Below the pieces are notes generated by a model that was given only the letters and a program-made list of their open reading frames with translations, was not told where the DNA came from and ran no database searches. A stretch of DNA of 64,000 nt from Spongiibacter thalassae (GTDB lineage: Bacteria; Pseudomonadota; Gammaproteobacteria; Pseudomonadales; Spongiibacteraceae): contig NZ_JAAWWK010000006.1 in NCBI RefSeq assembly GCF_012272835.1, positions 310,001 through 374,000 on the forward strand, given 5' to 3'. This document shows, piece by piece, positions 32,117 through 42,791 of this stretch (positions within the stretch are counted from its first letter, which is position 1; each line of letters starts with the position of its first letter). Made by a program: the position numbers and the translations under genes.

Positions 32117-32122
32117 CTCGCT
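32089..32122 (-). terminator. Terminator/attenuator upstream of carA
   Basis: A 12-bp perfect stem (AGCGAGATGAAG / CTTCATCTCGCT, 4-nt loop) followed on the minus strand by TTTTTTG. It either ends the dapB-thioesterase transcript or attenuates carAB. TAAAAT -10-like hexamers lie further upstream at about 32170-32190, which would put the stem in the carA leader. Confidence 0.8.
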
Positions 32123-32240
32123 CCTTGCGGGGCTCTCGGATCCAAATGATCCAACGCCCAAATCTGAGGCGCGATTTTACGCGATTTTATCACCGCAAGT
32201 CCACCGACAACTCCGGCTAAACCGGCTTTAGATGGTGTGA

Positions 32241-32669
32241 TTATTCCGCTTTCAACCGCTCCCTCATGGCGCTCGGCATATCCAGGGCGGCACGGGTCGA
32301 TTCATCAATCACAATATGCGCCGTTTTCGCCTCGGCAATAAGACGCCCGGAACGACTTTCGGAAACTCGGTAACACAGATCAAAACCGCAGCGATGGAGG
32401 GACTGCGCAGCCACCTCGATGCGGGCAACATCACCGTAAAAGCCCTCGCCGCGGTATCTCACCGCGAGATCCGCATTGACAACAGACCAGCCTTCGGAGC
32501 TACTTTCAAGAACGCCCTGAGCCAGCAAATATCGTGCCCTGGCCTCGTTCAACAGGCCGATCAGAGCGTCATTACCCATGTGCCCACCGGAATTGATATG
32601 ACTGCACAACAGGGCGATTTCAGTGGAAAACTCAAAACGCTCCGGCAACTCAACCGTAACTCGCGACAT
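32241..32669 (-). CDS. Hotdog-fold acyl-CoA thioesterase family protein
   Basis: A 142-residue protein. The start is set at MSRVTVELPERFEF, 8 bp after the dapB stop; the longer frame to 32750 runs into dapB. SHINSGGHMGNDALIGLLNEARARYL is the 4-hydroxybenzoyl-CoA thioesterase-like motif, and VNADLAVRYRGEGFYGD is the following strand pair of the hotdog fold. The substrate is unknown. It is the last gene of the unit that includes dapB. Confidence 0.85.
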   Translation of the reverse strand: MSRVTVELPERFEFSTEIALLCSHINSGGHMGNDALIGLLNEARARYLLAQGVLESSSEGWSVVNADLAVRYRGEGFYGDVARIEVAAQSLHRCGFDLCYRVSESRSGRLIAEAKTAHIVIDESTRAALDMPSAMRERLKAE

Positions 32670-32677
32670 ACGCCGCC

Positions 32678-33499
<822 letters not shown>

Positions 33500-33539
33500 T
33501 TAATCACTCTACGTTCACAATCTTTGAAAATAATGAAAA

Positions 33540-34961
33540 TCACTCAGCCGTCTTCGCGGACTCAGCCTTCCCGGCCTCACCTACGGGAGGACGATTCGAC
33601 CCAGTCAGGAGCTCACTCACGCTTCCGTCTTCGCTAAGCGCCAGGTCCTTTACCGTGATATGCCCCAGCGCATCGGCCATCACCTTGTCGATGTGGGCAC
33701 TCACCTCCGCCACCCCTGGCACCTTGCGCCGGGGCACCTTAAACCCGACCCTCAGGCGGCCACCCTCGCTGCGCACCGCATCAACAACCTGTTTAAGCGA
33801 TACGGTTTCGAGCGGCGCATTGGGCAAATAACGCGGCGGATCATCGCCGTTAGGGGTAATCAGCCCGGCATGGGTCAGCGACTTTATCACCCGCATCACC
33901 CCCTGAATCTGCACCCGCAGGCGAATCACATATTCCCCCGCAGTCATCGGACGGCGCCCCTCATAGTAACGCCGCCCGAGCACCGCCATAACCTGCAGGG
34001 CCAACTCCTCCTGCTGATCGATATTCATATCGCCGCTACGACGGGTAGGCACAACGTATTCAGGGTGCTGCACATAGAAGGCAACACTGCTGCCAACCAG
34101 CAAAATCAGCCAGCTGATATACATCCACATCATAAACAGAATCATGATCGCAAAGCCCGAGTAAATGGCGTAGGTGCCACTATCGCTGGCCGAGACCACC
34201 ACACTGCCAAAGCCCCAACCCAGGCTCTGAAATAACACTCCCGACACCACTCCGGCAATCATCCCCGCGCGAAAGGTGACCCGGGTGTTGGGAATAAACA
34301 TATAAAAAAAAGTGAAGGCGGCGATAATCATCAGATAGGGCGCCGCCGCAGTCAGCGAGGAGATCAGCACCTCGACGAAGGGCAGATGCTCGCTCGCACT
34401 CTTCACCACCGACCCACTCAGCACACTGGCTGACAGGCCGATGGCTGAAAACACCAACAGCGGCCCGATCAGCATCACGCTGCCGTAGTCGGCAAAGCGG
34501 CGACCGAGACTGCGCGCCTCCTCCAGCCGCCAGATGTAATTGAAGGTTGTCTCAATTTTCTGAATCAGGGAGATCGCCGTGTAAAACAGCAGCGCAATAC
34601 CGAAGGTGCCCAACACACCAATTTTGACATTATCAATGAAGCCGATAATTTTCGCGGTGATCTCAATGCCCTGCTCCCCCATCGGCGCCAAAAACTGCAA
34701 CATGATGGGCTCGAGCTGCTTGTTATGCATGCCGAAGGCCTTGAGCACGGAAAAACTCACCGCCAGCATCGGCACCAATGACAGCAGCGTGGTATACACC
34801 AGGCTCATGGCCCGCAGGGTCAACTCCCCCTTGGCCAGATCATCCAGCACGACATACGCATAGCGAGCAACGTGGACAAGATAACGCTTCCACAGCGGCA
34901 TATCGGAAATTTTTTCCGACCAGAGATAATCCGCGATAAAGCGATTAAGGGTTTTATCCAT
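33540..34961 (-). CDS. YihY/BrkB-family inner-membrane protein
   Basis: A 473-residue protein with six or so membrane segments between residues 55 and 290 and the family segment LRAMSLVYTTLLSLVPMLAVSFS near the start. A cytoplasmic region of about 150 residues follows, with a winged-helix-like part (QEELALQVMAVLGRRYYEGR) and a C-terminal stretch not present in the short E. coli YihY. The transport or structural role of the family is unsettled. Located between dnaJ and dapB. Confidence 0.88.
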   Translation of the reverse strand: MDKTLNRFIADYLWSEKISDMPLWKRYLVHVARYAYVVLDDLAKGELTLRAMSLVYTTLLSLVPMLAVSFSVLKAFGMHNKQLEPIMLQFLAPMGEQGIEITAKIIGFIDNVKIGVLGTFGIALLFYTAISLIQKIETTFNYIWRLEEARSLGRRFADYGSVMLIGPLLVFSAIGLSASVLSGSVVKSASEHLPFVEVLISSLTAAAPYLMIIAAFTFFYMFIPNTRVTFRAGMIAGVVSGVLFQSLGWGFGSVVVSASDSGTYAIYSGFAIMILFMMWMYISWLILLVGSSVAFYVQHPEYVVPTRRSGDMNIDQQEELALQVMAVLGRRYYEGRRPMTAGEYVIRLRVQIQGVMRVIKSLTHAGLITPNGDDPPRYLPNAPLETVSLKQVVDAVRSEGGRLRVGFKVPRRKVPGVAEVSAHIDKVMADALGHITVKDLALSEDGSVSELLTGSNRPPVGEAGKAESAKTAE

Positions 34962-35063
34962 GGATCAGCCAAACCTGTTATGACATAAGGGCCACAGGAT
35001 GGCGAAAAATGCTGAACAAGTCGAGGGAAGAGCGCCATCTAATGATGGCGCCCGAAGTCGCAA

Positions 35064-36188
35064 TCAGATTTTCATGTCGTCAAAAAAGTCTTTAACGCCA
35101 TCAAACCAGCTCTTCTTGCGCGGCGACTGCTTGTCGTCACCTTCCATGCTCGCACGAAACTCCTCAAGCAGGTCTTTCTGGTGCTTGTTCAACGACACCG
35201 GCGTTTCGATGACCACCTTACAGATCAGGTCGCCGGTCGTACCACCGCGCACCGGCGTGATGCCCTTGCCACGCAGGCGGAAGGCCTTACCCGTCTGGGT
35301 TTCCGCGGGAATCTTCAATTTAACCCGGCCATCCAGGGTCGGCACATCCAGCTCACCACCCAGGGCGGCATCAACAAAGCTGATCGGCACCTCACAGTGC
35401 AAATGTTTGCCATCGCGCTTGAAGATGGGGTGCGGGCGCACCGACATTTGCACATAGAGGTCGCCGGACGGGCCGCCATCGGGACTGGCCTCACCTTCGC
35501 CACTGAGGCGAATGCGGTCACCGGTATCGACACCGGGGGGCACCTTCACCGACAGGGTCTTCACTTCCTCAACACGCCCCTGGCCGTGACACTCACGACA
35601 GGGATCGGAAATCAACTGGCCGGAACCACGGCAATTCGGGCAGGTCTGCTGCACTGCAAAAAAGCCCTGCTGCATCCGCACCTGACCAACACCGTTACAG
35701 GTGCCACAGGTCAGCGGCGTCGAGCCCTTTTTAGCGCCGCTACCACCACAGGGCTTACACGCCACAAGGGTTGGAATGCGAATTTTAGAGGTCGTACCGC
35801 GAACCGCCTGCTCCAGGTCAATTTCCAGGTTATAACGCAGATCTGAGCCACGCTGCGGACCGCGACTACGGCCACCGCCACCGCCAAAGATGTCGCCAAA
35901 GACATCACCGAAGATATCGCTGAAGCCCTCACCGCCACCGCCACCGCGACCAAAGCCACCCCCGCCGACGGCGTCGTGACCAAAGCGGTCATAGGTCGCG
36001 CGCTTTTCGGAGTCCGACAGCACCTCGTAGGCCTCGGTCGCCTCCTTGAAGATGTCTTCGGCCTTGGGGTCATCCGGGTTTCTATCCGGATGGTTTTTCA
36101 TGGCTATGCGACGGTAGGCTTTTTTAATTTCCTTCTCGTCGGCCCCTTTGGCAACTCCGAGGACTTCGTAATAATCTCGTTTGGACAT
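35064..36188 (-). CDS. dnaJ: Chaperone DnaJ
   Basis: Hsp40 co-chaperone of DnaK. 374 residues. I start it at [11 protein letters not shown] (ATG 36188) rather than the frame opening at 36203. The J domain has the HPD motif (NHPDRN), then comes a Gly/Phe-rich linker (about residues 75-115). Four zinc-finger repeats follow ([32 protein letters not shown]), then the C-terminal substrate domains. Downstream of dnaK with a hairpin between them. Confidence 0.97.
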   Translation of the reverse strand: MSKRDYYEVLGVAKGADEKEIKKAYRRIAMKNHPDRNPDDPKAEDIFKEATEAYEVLSDSEKRATYDRFGHDAVGGGGFGRGGGGGEGFSDIFGDVFGDIFGGGGGRSRGPQRGSDLRYNLEIDLEQAVRGTTSKIRIPTLVACKPCGGSGAKKGSTPLTCGTCNGVGQVRMQQGFFAVQQTCPNCRGSGQLISDPCRECHGQGRVEEVKTLSVKVPPGVDTGDRIRLSGEGEASPDGGPSGDLYVQMSVRPHPIFKRDGKHLHCEVPISFVDAALGGELDVPTLDGRVKLKIPAETQTGKAFRLRGKGITPVRGGTTGDLICKVVIETPVSLNKHQKDLLEEFRASMEGDDKQSPRKKSWFDGVKDFFDDMKI

Positions 36189-36276
36189 GGGACTCGCTAC
36201 CACGCTATACGGGCGATTAGAGGCACTCGCGCACCACTCGCCACCCTTAAAAATTCATCTGACTCTGTATGCCAAA

Positions 36277-36324
36277 CGGGAGATCGCAAAAACGCAGTGT
36301 TGATTGCGTCTCCCGTCTCCCGCC
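36277..36324. repeat. Heptad-containing hairpin between dnaK and dnaJ
   Basis: CGGGAGA-T-CGCAA pairs with TTGCG-TCTCCCG (12 bp, one bulge), and the second arm continues as a tandem GTCTCCC GTCTCCC heptad. It shares the GGGAGAC unit with the carA-carB hairpin. It may stabilise or separate the dnaK message. Confidence 0.55.
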
Positions 36325-36360
36325 TGGCGTCGTGCAATACGGGGGACCAGCCCCCGCGAA

Positions 36361-38289
36361 TTACTTCTTGTCGTCGTCTTTCACTTCTTCGAACTCAGCA
36401 TCGACCACATCGTCGCCACCGGCTTGCTCGGCACCGCCTTCAGCACCACCGGCCGCTTCGGCCTGGGCTGCCTGTTCGGCATACATCTTCTGTGCCAATC
36501 CGGCAGAAGCCTCACTCAGCTTCTTGCTGGCCGCCTCAATGGCGTCAACATCGTCACCTTTAACCGCCTCATCAACCTCGGTCAGTGCAGACTCGATCGC
36601 CGCTTTTTCCTCGTCACTGGCCTTGTCACCAGCCTCCTCGAGGGTTTTGCGGGTCGCGTTTGCCAGCCCTTCCGCGGTGTTGCGGGCAGTCACCAGCGCC
36701 TCGAACTTTTTGTCCGCTTCGGCGTTGGCTTCGGCGTCGCGCACCATTTTTTCGATTTCATCGTCATTCAGGCCGCTGGAAGCGGTGATGCGAATCGACT
36801 GCTCCTTGCCGGTAGCCTTGTCTTTGGCAGACACGTGCAGAATACCGTTGGCATCGATATCGAAGGTCACTTCGATTTGCGGCAGTCCCCGCGGCGCAGG
36901 CGGAATATCCGCCAGATCAAAACGACCCAGCGACTTGTTCGCCGCCGCCTGCTTGCGCTCACCCTGCACAACGTGAATGGTAACCGCAGTCTGGTTGTCC
37001 TCCGCCGTCGAGAAAACCTGCGACTTCTTCGAAGGAATGGTGGTGTTCTTCTCGATCAGCGGAGTCGCCACACCACCCATGGTTTCAATACCCAGAGTCA
37101 GCGGGGTCACGTCGAGCAGCAGTACGTCCTTGATGCCGCCGGACAACACCGCACCCTGAATCGCGGCACCCATGGCAACGGCTTCGTCGGGGTTTACATC
37201 GCGACGGGGCTCTTTGCCGAAGAACTCGGTTACCTTGCTCTGCACCAGTGGCATGCGGGTCTGACCGCCCACCAGAATTACCTCATCCACCTCAGAGGCC
37301 GACAGACCGGCATCGTCCAGAGCAATTTTCATTGGCTCGAGTGAACGCTTGACCAAATCCTCAACCAGAGATTCCAGCTTGGCGCGGCTCAACTTGACCA
37401 CAAGGTGCTTAGGCCCAGTCGCATCAGCGGTGATGTAAGGCAGATTCACTTCAGTCTGCTGACTGGAAGACAACTCGATCTTGGCCTTCTCAGCGGCTTC
37501 TTTCAGACGCTGTACCGCCAGGGAATCGCCCTTCAGGTCAATACCGCTCTCTTTCTTGAACTCAGAGGCCAGATAGTCGATCAGGCGCATATCAAAGTCT
37601 TCACCACCGAGGAAGGTATCCCCGTTGGTCGACAGCACTTCAAACTGATGCTCGCCGTCTACTTCGGCAATCTCAATGATAGAGATATCGAAGGTACCGC
37701 CACCCAGGTCGTATACCGCTACAGTACGATCGCCCTTGGCCTTGTCCATGCCATAGGCCAGCGCCGCCGCAGTTGGCTCGTTGATGATCCGCTTGACGTC
37801 CAGACCGGCAATACGTCCGGCATCCTTGGTCGCCTGACGCTGGGAGTCATTAAAGTAAGCGGGAACCGTGATAACCGCCTCGGTAATGGTTTCGCCGAGG
37901 TAGTCCTCTGCGGTTTTCTTCATTTTCTTCAGCACTTCAGCAGAAATCTGCGGCGGTGCCAGCTTTTCGCCTTTCACTTCTACCCAGGCGTCGCCATTGT
38001 CAGCTTTACAGATGCCGTAGGGCACCATTTTGATGTCTTTCTGCACAACATCGTCTTCGAAACGACGACCAATCAGACGCTTCACCGCGTACAGGGTGTT
38101 AGCCGGGTTTGTTACCGCCTGACGCTTGGCGCTCTGACCAACAAGAATCTCCTTGTCGTCGGTGTAGGCAACAATCGACGGGGTAGTACGGGTACCCTCT
38201 GCATTTTCAATGACCTTTACCTTGTCGCCGTCCATTACCGCGACACAGGAGTTGGTTGTACCCAGGTCAATACCGATAATTTTTCCCAT
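36361..38289 (-). CDS. dnaK: Molecular chaperone DnaK
   Basis: Hsp70 ATPase. 642 residues with the N-terminal phosphate loop [30 protein letters not shown], the adenosine motif [13 protein letters not shown], the linker [14 protein letters not shown], the substrate-binding domain and an acidic lid tail ending [11 protein letters not shown]. All expected motifs are present. Followed by dnaJ and preceded by a sigma-32-like promoter. Confidence 0.98.
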   Translation of the reverse strand: MGKIIGIDLGTTNSCVAVMDGDKVKVIENAEGTRTTPSIVAYTDDKEILVGQSAKRQAVTNPANTLYAVKRLIGRRFEDDVVQKDIKMVPYGICKADNGDAWVEVKGEKLAPPQISAEVLKKMKKTAEDYLGETITEAVITVPAYFNDSQRQATKDAGRIAGLDVKRIINEPTAAALAYGMDKAKGDRTVAVYDLGGGTFDISIIEIAEVDGEHQFEVLSTNGDTFLGGEDFDMRLIDYLASEFKKESGIDLKGDSLAVQRLKEAAEKAKIELSSSQQTEVNLPYITADATGPKHLVVKLSRAKLESLVEDLVKRSLEPMKIALDDAGLSASEVDEVILVGGQTRMPLVQSKVTEFFGKEPRRDVNPDEAVAMGAAIQGAVLSGGIKDVLLLDVTPLTLGIETMGGVATPLIEKNTTIPSKKSQVFSTAEDNQTAVTIHVVQGERKQAAANKSLGRFDLADIPPAPRGLPQIEVTFDIDANGILHVSAKDKATGKEQSIRITASSGLNDDEIEKMVRDAEANAEADKKFEALVTARNTAEGLANATRKTLEEAGDKASDEEKAAIESALTEVDEAVKGDDVDAIEAASKKLSEASAGLAQKMYAEQAAQAEAAGGAEGGAEQAGGDDVVDAEFEEVKDDDKK

Positions 38290-38357
38290 AATCCTTCTCC
38301 ACGCTTTCTGCTCGCCGAACCGACTTGTTGTCGGCGATTTTGCTAATCTTGTTGTAG

Positions 38358-38387
38358 ATATTGGCCCAAATCACAGAACTTCAAGGG
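38358..38387 (-). promoter_or_regulatory. Sigma-32-like promoter of dnaK
   Basis: Minus strand CCCTTGAA, 13 bases, then GGCCAATAT. The -35 matches the heat-shock consensus well; the -10 is a partial match to CCCCATNT. It lies about 70 bp before the dnaK start. Confidence 0.5.
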
Positions 38388-38422
38388 CATACCCACATTC
38401 CGAAACGTAATTAATTGGCAAA

Positions 38423-39025
38423 CTACTCTGCCGCCTTGGCCACCACAACCATGGCCGCACGCAACAGCCGGCCATTAAGGGTGTAGCCTTTCTGCATCAC
38501 GTCAATCACCGTATTGGGCTCCACATCCGGGTTGGGCACCATGGCCATCGCCTCGTGAAACTCGGGATCAAAGGGCTGACCCGCGGGATCGATCTGCTCA
38601 ACCTTGTGCCGCGCCAGCGCGTCCACAAAGGCCTTGCGGGTCAATTCGACCCCCTCGATCAAGGGCTTGAGCTCTTCGTTTTCAGTGTCGGCCGCCGCCA
38701 GCGCGCGATCCAGGTTGTCCGCCACTACCAGCACATCGGCGGCGAACTTCTCCAGTGCATATTTACGGGCGTTTTCCGCATCTTTCTCTGCCCGGCGGCG
38801 CACGTTCTGCGCCTCCGCTGCAGCGCGCAGCGCCTGCTCCTTGGCATCAGCGGCTTCCTGCCTGGCCGCCTCCAGCTGCGCCGCCAGATCCGGCTCGGCG
38901 CTATCGCCAGCATCGCCTTCGACAACACCCTCTACAACGCCTTCTGCAACGTTTTCGGCCTGCTCAGACTCTTGCTGGAGCTCAACTTGCTCTTCGGCTT
39001 GCGCCTTGTTCTGTTCCTCTGCCAC
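38423..39025 (-). CDS. grpE: Nucleotide exchange factor GrpE
   Basis: Releases ADP from DnaK. 200 residues from the GTG at 39025 ([12 protein letters not shown]), which has AGGAGG nine bases upstream; the frame opens at a TTG at 39049 with no site. A long acidic coiled coil (residues about 5-85, Glu/Gln/Ala-rich) precedes the GrpE core with [20 protein letters not shown] and the beta-wing end [25 protein letters not shown]. Confidence 0.95.
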   Translation of the reverse strand: MAEEQNKAQAEEQVELQQESEQAENVAEGVVEGVVEGDAGDSAEPDLAAQLEAARQEAADAKEQALRAAAEAQNVRRRAEKDAENARKYALEKFAADVLVVADNLDRALAAADTENEELKPLIEGVELTRKAFVDALARHKVEQIDPAGQPFDPEFHEAMAMVPNPDVEPNTVIDVMQKGYTLNGRLLRAAMVVVAKAAE

Positions 39026-39107
39026 TCTCCGCAGCCTCCTGTCTACCAACCAGCGGCAGCGCCGCCCAAGAAAATTAACCGAACTGAAATCCGGCGAGAT
39101 GCTGGGG

Positions 39108-39138
39108 ATATGGCGGACACACCAACGCTTTTCAAGGG
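39108..39138 (-). promoter_or_regulatory. Sigma-32-like promoter of grpE
   Basis: Minus strand CCCTTGAA, 15 bases, then CGCCATAT. Both boxes are close to the heat-shock consensus (CTTGAA / CCCCAT-T). It lies 80 bp upstream of the GTG start. Confidence 0.65.
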
Positions 39139-39196
39139 CGGCAGATTAAATTTTCCGCGACACCCCGCCGAGGACTTGAGCCCGCCCAACAAACTA

Positions 39197-39212
39197 CTGT
39201 ATAAATAACCAG
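39197..39212 (+). promoter_or_regulatory. LexA (SOS) box of recN
   Basis: CTGTATAAATAACCAG fits the 16-bp CTG-N10-CAG LexA operator and lies 22 bp upstream of the recN start. recN is a classical SOS gene, so LexA repression is expected. Confidence 0.75.
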
Positions 39213-39233
39213 ACCAACAACGGGGGCGACACT

Positions 39234-40901
39234 ATGCTCAACCACCTCAGCATCAGCAACTTTGCCATTACCGCCAGCCTTGAAATCGAATTCAAGGAGG
39301 GCATGACGGTACTGACCGGGGAAACCGGCGCAGGCAAATCAATTATGCTGGACGCCCTCGGCCTGACCCTGGGCGACCGCGCTGACAATTCGGTGGTACG
39401 CCAGGGCGCCGAGCGCGCCGACATCCACGCCACCTTCGACATCGCCGACATCCCCCGCGCCCAGCAGTGGCTGCAAGAGCGCGAGCTGCTACTGGGCAAC
39501 GACTGTCTGTTGCGCCGGGTGATTACCGCCGAGGGCCGCTCCCGCGCCTTTATTAACGGCCAGCCCGCTACCCTGCAGGATGTGCGCGAACTGGGCAGTT
39601 TTCTTATCGACATTCACAGCCAGCACGCCCACCAGTCACTCCTCAAAAAAACCTACCAGCGCGAGCTGCTGGACGCCTTCGCCGGCGCCACCGAACTCTG
39701 CGACGCCCTCGGCCAGCACTGTGCCGACTACCAGCACAGCAACCGGCGCCTGCGCGACCTCGAAACCAAACTGGATGAGCAGAGCGCCCAGGAACAGCTG
39801 CTGCGCTACCAACTCGACGAACTGGAGCGACTGGCGATACAGCCCGGTGAAATCGAAGAACTGGAAATTCAGCAAAAGCAGCTGGCCAATGCCGAACAGA
39901 TTTTATCTGCCAATCACCACAGCCTGGCGCTGTGCCGGGAGGGGGAAGTCAACGCGCTGGGCATTCTGCATCAGGCGCTGTCGTCACTCAGCAGCTGCCA
40001 GCACGGCCACCCCGCACAGGAGTCTGCCATTCAGCTGATTGAAAGCTCGCGCATACAAATTGAAGAGGCTGCCAGCGAGCTGCAAAAAGTGATCGACGAC
40101 ACCGAACTGGACCCGACCCGCCTTCAAGAGGTCGAAGACCGCCTCGACGCGATTTACCAAACCGCTCGCAAGCACAAAATCCAGCCCGAAGCCCTGCCAT
40201 CATTGCAAGCGCAACTTCAGGAGGAACTGGACAACCTGGACGCCACTGACGAGAAGCTCGACGAGCTGCGCAAAGCCCGTGACAAAGCACTGGCTGACTA
40301 TCGCCAGAAGGCCGACAAGCTGACCAAACTGCGCCGCAGCGCGGCGAGCAAGATGAAAAAACTGGTTGAAGCCAAACTAACCGAACTGGCAATGAAACAC
40401 TGCGAAGTCGAGTTTGCCATCAGCCCACTCGACGCCGAACAGCCGCACAGCCACGGACAGGAAGATATCGAGATCCTGATTCGCACCAACCCCAACAGCG
40501 CCATGGGGCCATTGAACAAAATTGCCTCCGGGGGCGAGCTGTCACGTATCAGCCTGGCCATTCAGGTAGCTGCCGCTCAGGTTACCGCCATCCCCACCAT
40601 CGTCTTCGACGAAGTAGACGTTGGCATTGGTGGCGCGACCGCAGAGATTGTTGGACAGCTCCTCAAAGACCTGGGCAAACGTAGCCAGGTATTGTGCGTC
40701 ACCCACCAGGCCCAGGTCGCCAGCCAAGGCAACAATCATATTCGCGTGAAGAAAGTCGGCAGCAAATCTGCGCTTCGCACAGACCTGCAACTATTGGACG
40801 AGAGCGAAAAAATCGAGGAGATCGCACGAATGCTCGGCGGCATTGCTATTACCGAAAACACACTGGCCCATGCCCGGGAAATGCTTGGAGTGAGGCACTA
40901 G
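39234..40901 (+). CDS. recN: DNA repair protein RecN
   Basis: SMC-like ATPase of double-strand-break repair. 555 residues with Walker A LTGETGAGKSIMLDALG (residues about 28-44), long central coiled coils (about 150-360), the signature KIASGGELSRISLAIQ, and Walker B PTIVFDEVDVGIGG. Divergent from grpE behind a LexA box. No truncation. Confidence 0.97.
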   Translation: MLNHLSISNFAITASLEIEFKEGMTVLTGETGAGKSIMLDALGLTLGDRADNSVVRQGAERADIHATFDIADIPRAQQWLQERELLLGNDCLLRRVITAEGRSRAFINGQPATLQDVRELGSFLIDIHSQHAHQSLLKKTYQRELLDAFAGATELCDALGQHCADYQHSNRRLRDLETKLDEQSAQEQLLRYQLDELERLAIQPGEIEELEIQQKQLANAEQILSANHHSLALCREGEVNALGILHQALSSLSSCQHGHPAQESAIQLIESSRIQIEEAASELQKVIDDTELDPTRLQEVEDRLDAIYQTARKHKIQPEALPSLQAQLQEELDNLDATDEKLDELRKARDKALADYRQKADKLTKLRRSAASKMKKLVEAKLTELAMKHCEVEFAISPLDAEQPHSHGQEDIEILIRTNPNSAMGPLNKIASGGELSRISLAIQVAAAQVTAIPTIVFDEVDVGIGGATAEIVGQLLKDLGKRSQVLCVTHQAQVASQGNNHIRVKKVGSKSALRTDLQLLDESEKIEEIARMLGGIAITENTLAHAREMLGVRH

Positions 40902-40917
40902 ACGCTGGACGCTGGAC
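40901..40917 (+). repeat. Tandem heptad after recN
   Basis: GACGCTG GACGCTG GAC begins at the last base of the recN stop. It is a short direct repeat in an otherwise featureless 105-bp gap before fur. The unit starts with GACG, as does the GACGGGA phase of the heptads at 30788 and 36306. Confidence 0.4.
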
Positions 40918-41006
40918 AAACAGGGCGTTGTGGCTGTCAAGCAGCCACTCGCGGGAATGCGATTGCAGCAGGAAGCCGCAAGAGGATTTAATGCCTGGCT
41001 TCGACT

Positions 41007-41423
41007 CTAGTCTTTCTTGGGCCTCACGTACAACACCAGACTGTGGTCAATCAATTCGTAGCCACGTTCTTCAACCAGCTGTCGCTGACGGGTTTCTATC
41101 ACCTCATCAAAGAACTCTACGACTTCTCCCGTGGTTAAACAGACGATGTGATCGTGATGATCGCCCTTGGCCAGCTCGAACACAGAGTGGCCGGCTTCAA
41201 AGTTGTGGCGCACAACAAGACCCGCTGCTTCAAATTGGGTCAACACCCGGTACACCGTGGCCAGCCCGACATCTTCACCCGACTCCATCAGTGCCCGATA
41301 GACGTCTTCAGCGCTGAAGTGTTGGTTGTCATCTTCAGCCTGTTCAAGCAGTTGTAAAATCTTGACCCTGGGGAGTGTGACTTTAAGTCCCGCTTTGCGG
41401 AGCTCCTGGTTTTCGCTTGACAT
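41007..41423 (-). CDS. fur: Ferric uptake regulator
   Basis: Iron-responsive repressor, 138 residues. The winged helix (GLKVTLPRVKILQLLEQ; EDVGLATVYRVLTQFEAAGLV) is followed by the metal-binding and dimer domain with GHSVFELAKGDHHDHIVCL. The usual CxxC becomes CLTT and the C-terminal cysteine pair is absent, the form known in Pseudomonas Fur, so the structural zinc site of E. coli Fur is missing. Divergent from bamE, as is common. Confidence 0.96.
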   Translation of the reverse strand: MSSENQELRKAGLKVTLPRVKILQLLEQAEDDNQHFSAEDVYRALMESGEDVGLATVYRVLTQFEAAGLVVRHNFEAGHSVFELAKGDHHDHIVCLTTGEVVEFFDEVIETRQRQLVEERGYELIDHSLVLYVRPKKD

Positions 41424-41498
41424 AGAAGGCTGACCTTAGCGTTGTGTTTAGGTTTGCGCTATTATCCCACGCCTCAGCGAGCGATTGGAACCCTGACT

Positions 41499-41876
41499 AT
41501 GTATTTGCGTATTGCCACTGCCAGCCTGATTATCTTTCTCAGCGGGTGCAGCTCCCTTGAATTCCCCGGCGTGTACCGTCTTCCCATTGACCAGGGCAAC
41601 ATTATTACCCAGGAAATGGTGGACCAACTGGAAATCGGCATGACCCGCAGCCAGGTGGAATATGTGATGGGGAGCGCAGTGTTGCGCGACAGCTTCAGCC
41701 CCAACCGCTGGGACTATATTTACACCCTGAACAAGGAAGGCAAGCCTGCGGAGCGCCACCAGCTCACCGCCTTCTTTGAAAATGACCGCCTCGTGCGCAT
41801 CGTGACCGATATCACTCCCTCAGAGAAGGGCAAACTGGCCCCCGGTGGCGATAGCAACCGCCCCGCAGAGGAGTAA
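41499..41876 (+). CDS. bamE: Outer-membrane assembly lipoprotein BamE (OmlA)
   Basis: Subunit of the BAM complex that inserts beta-barrel proteins. 125 residues with a signal peptide and lipobox (IIFLSGC) and the SmpA/OmlA fold: QEMVDQLEIGMTRSQVEYVMGS, DSFSPNRWDYIYTL, and a final strand RLVRIVTDI. The start is MYLRIAT at 41499; the frame opens at 41442 without a signal. Divergent from fur, convergent with rnfH. Confidence 0.95.
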   Translation: MYLRIATASLIIFLSGCSSLEFPGVYRLPIDQGNIITQEMVDQLEIGMTRSQVEYVMGSAVLRDSFSPNRWDYIYTLNKEGKPAERHQLTAFFENDRLVRIVTDITPSEKGKLAPGGDSNRPAEE

Positions 41877-41964
41877 GCTGGCGGTCTGTGATGGCGGCTT
41901 GATTGGCTACCCGGCACCGCCACGGCGGTAAAAGCAACCTCGATAAAAGTTACCCAATTGCCCG

Positions 41965-42276
41965 CTAGGACGCTTTACTCGCTTTGGCTTTGGCTTTGGC
42001 TTTCGCCGCTCTCTGCTTGCGCACTTCTTTCGGGTCGGCAATCAGCGGGCGGTAGATTTCCACCCGGTCACCGTCCTGCAAGATCTGCGCTTCGGGCTTG
42101 CTGACAACCTTACCAAACACTCCCAAATCCGCACTGTTCAAATCCAGCCCGGGGAATTGCTTATCGAGGCCGGAGCGCAGTGCCGCCTCCCTGACATTGG
42201 TTCCCGCCGGCAATTCCAGGGCCACGATCCGCTGCTTGTCGGGCAGGGCGTAGGCCACCTCTACATGAATTGTCAT
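41965..42276 (-). CDS. rnfH: RnfH family ubiquitin-like protein
   Basis: A 103-residue UPF0125/RnfH protein with the beta-grasp core IHVEVAYALPDKQRIVALELPAGTNV and LGVFGKVVSKPEAQILQDGDRVEIYRPL. It ends in an alternating KAKAKAKA tail. The function is unknown. Start chosen at MTIHVEV; the frame opens four codons earlier. Paired with ratA, its near-constant neighbour. Confidence 0.92.
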   Translation of the reverse strand: MTIHVEVAYALPDKQRIVALELPAGTNVREAALRSGLDKQFPGLDLNSADLGVFGKVVSKPEAQILQDGDRVEIYRPLIADPKEVRKQRAAKAKAKAKASKAS

Positions 42277-42318
42277 ATTAGCCTCCATTTATTCACCGCT
42301 GGACCAGTCACCACCGGA

Positions 42319-42756
42319 CTACCCACGACCATATTGCTCGTGAGCGCGCTTGACCAGCGCATCAACCAGGTTATTCGCCACTGAATTGAACAACTGTCGT
42401 GTCGCCGCCCCCACAAGCGCCCCCTGCAAGGAAAAACGCAGATGCAAACTGACCTTGCAGGCACTGTCGCCCAGAGCCAGCAAGGTCCACTCACCAGAGA
42501 ATCGGTCGAAGGGGCCGTCCACCAGGCTAAGCTTGATGCTGGTGAAGGGCTTGAGTTCATTCCGAGTCGCGAAACTCATTTTAAGGCCGGCTCGGGCAAG
42601 ATCCAAACGCGCCTCCATGTGAGTATCGTCGCTGGATAACACCTCAGCGCCAACACAGCCGTCCATATACTGGGGGTAGGCCTCAACATCGTTAATCAGT
42701 CGGTACAATGACTCAGCAGAATAGGGCAGCAGGGCGCTGCGTCGAATATCATTCAT
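42319..42756 (-). CDS. ratA: RatA (PasT) START-domain protein
   Basis: A 145-residue polyketide-cyclase/START-fold protein with PYSAESLYRLINDVEAYPQYMDGC and DGPFDRFSGEWTLLAL. In E. coli RatA was described as binding 50S and blocking subunit association, and homologues act as coenzyme Q-binding COQ10 proteins. Adjacent to rnfH. Normally it faces smpB directly; here an NSS transporter gene lies between. Confidence 0.92.
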   Translation of the reverse strand: MNDIRRSALLPYSAESLYRLINDVEAYPQYMDGCVGAEVLSSDDTHMEARLDLARAGLKMSFATRNELKPFTSIKLSLVDGPFDRFSGEWTLLALGDSACKVSLHLRFSLQGALVGAATRQLFNSVANNLVDALVKRAHEQYGRG

Positions 42757-42791
42757 GGGCTGGGTTCCGGTAATTTATGCTCCGCAGGGGA

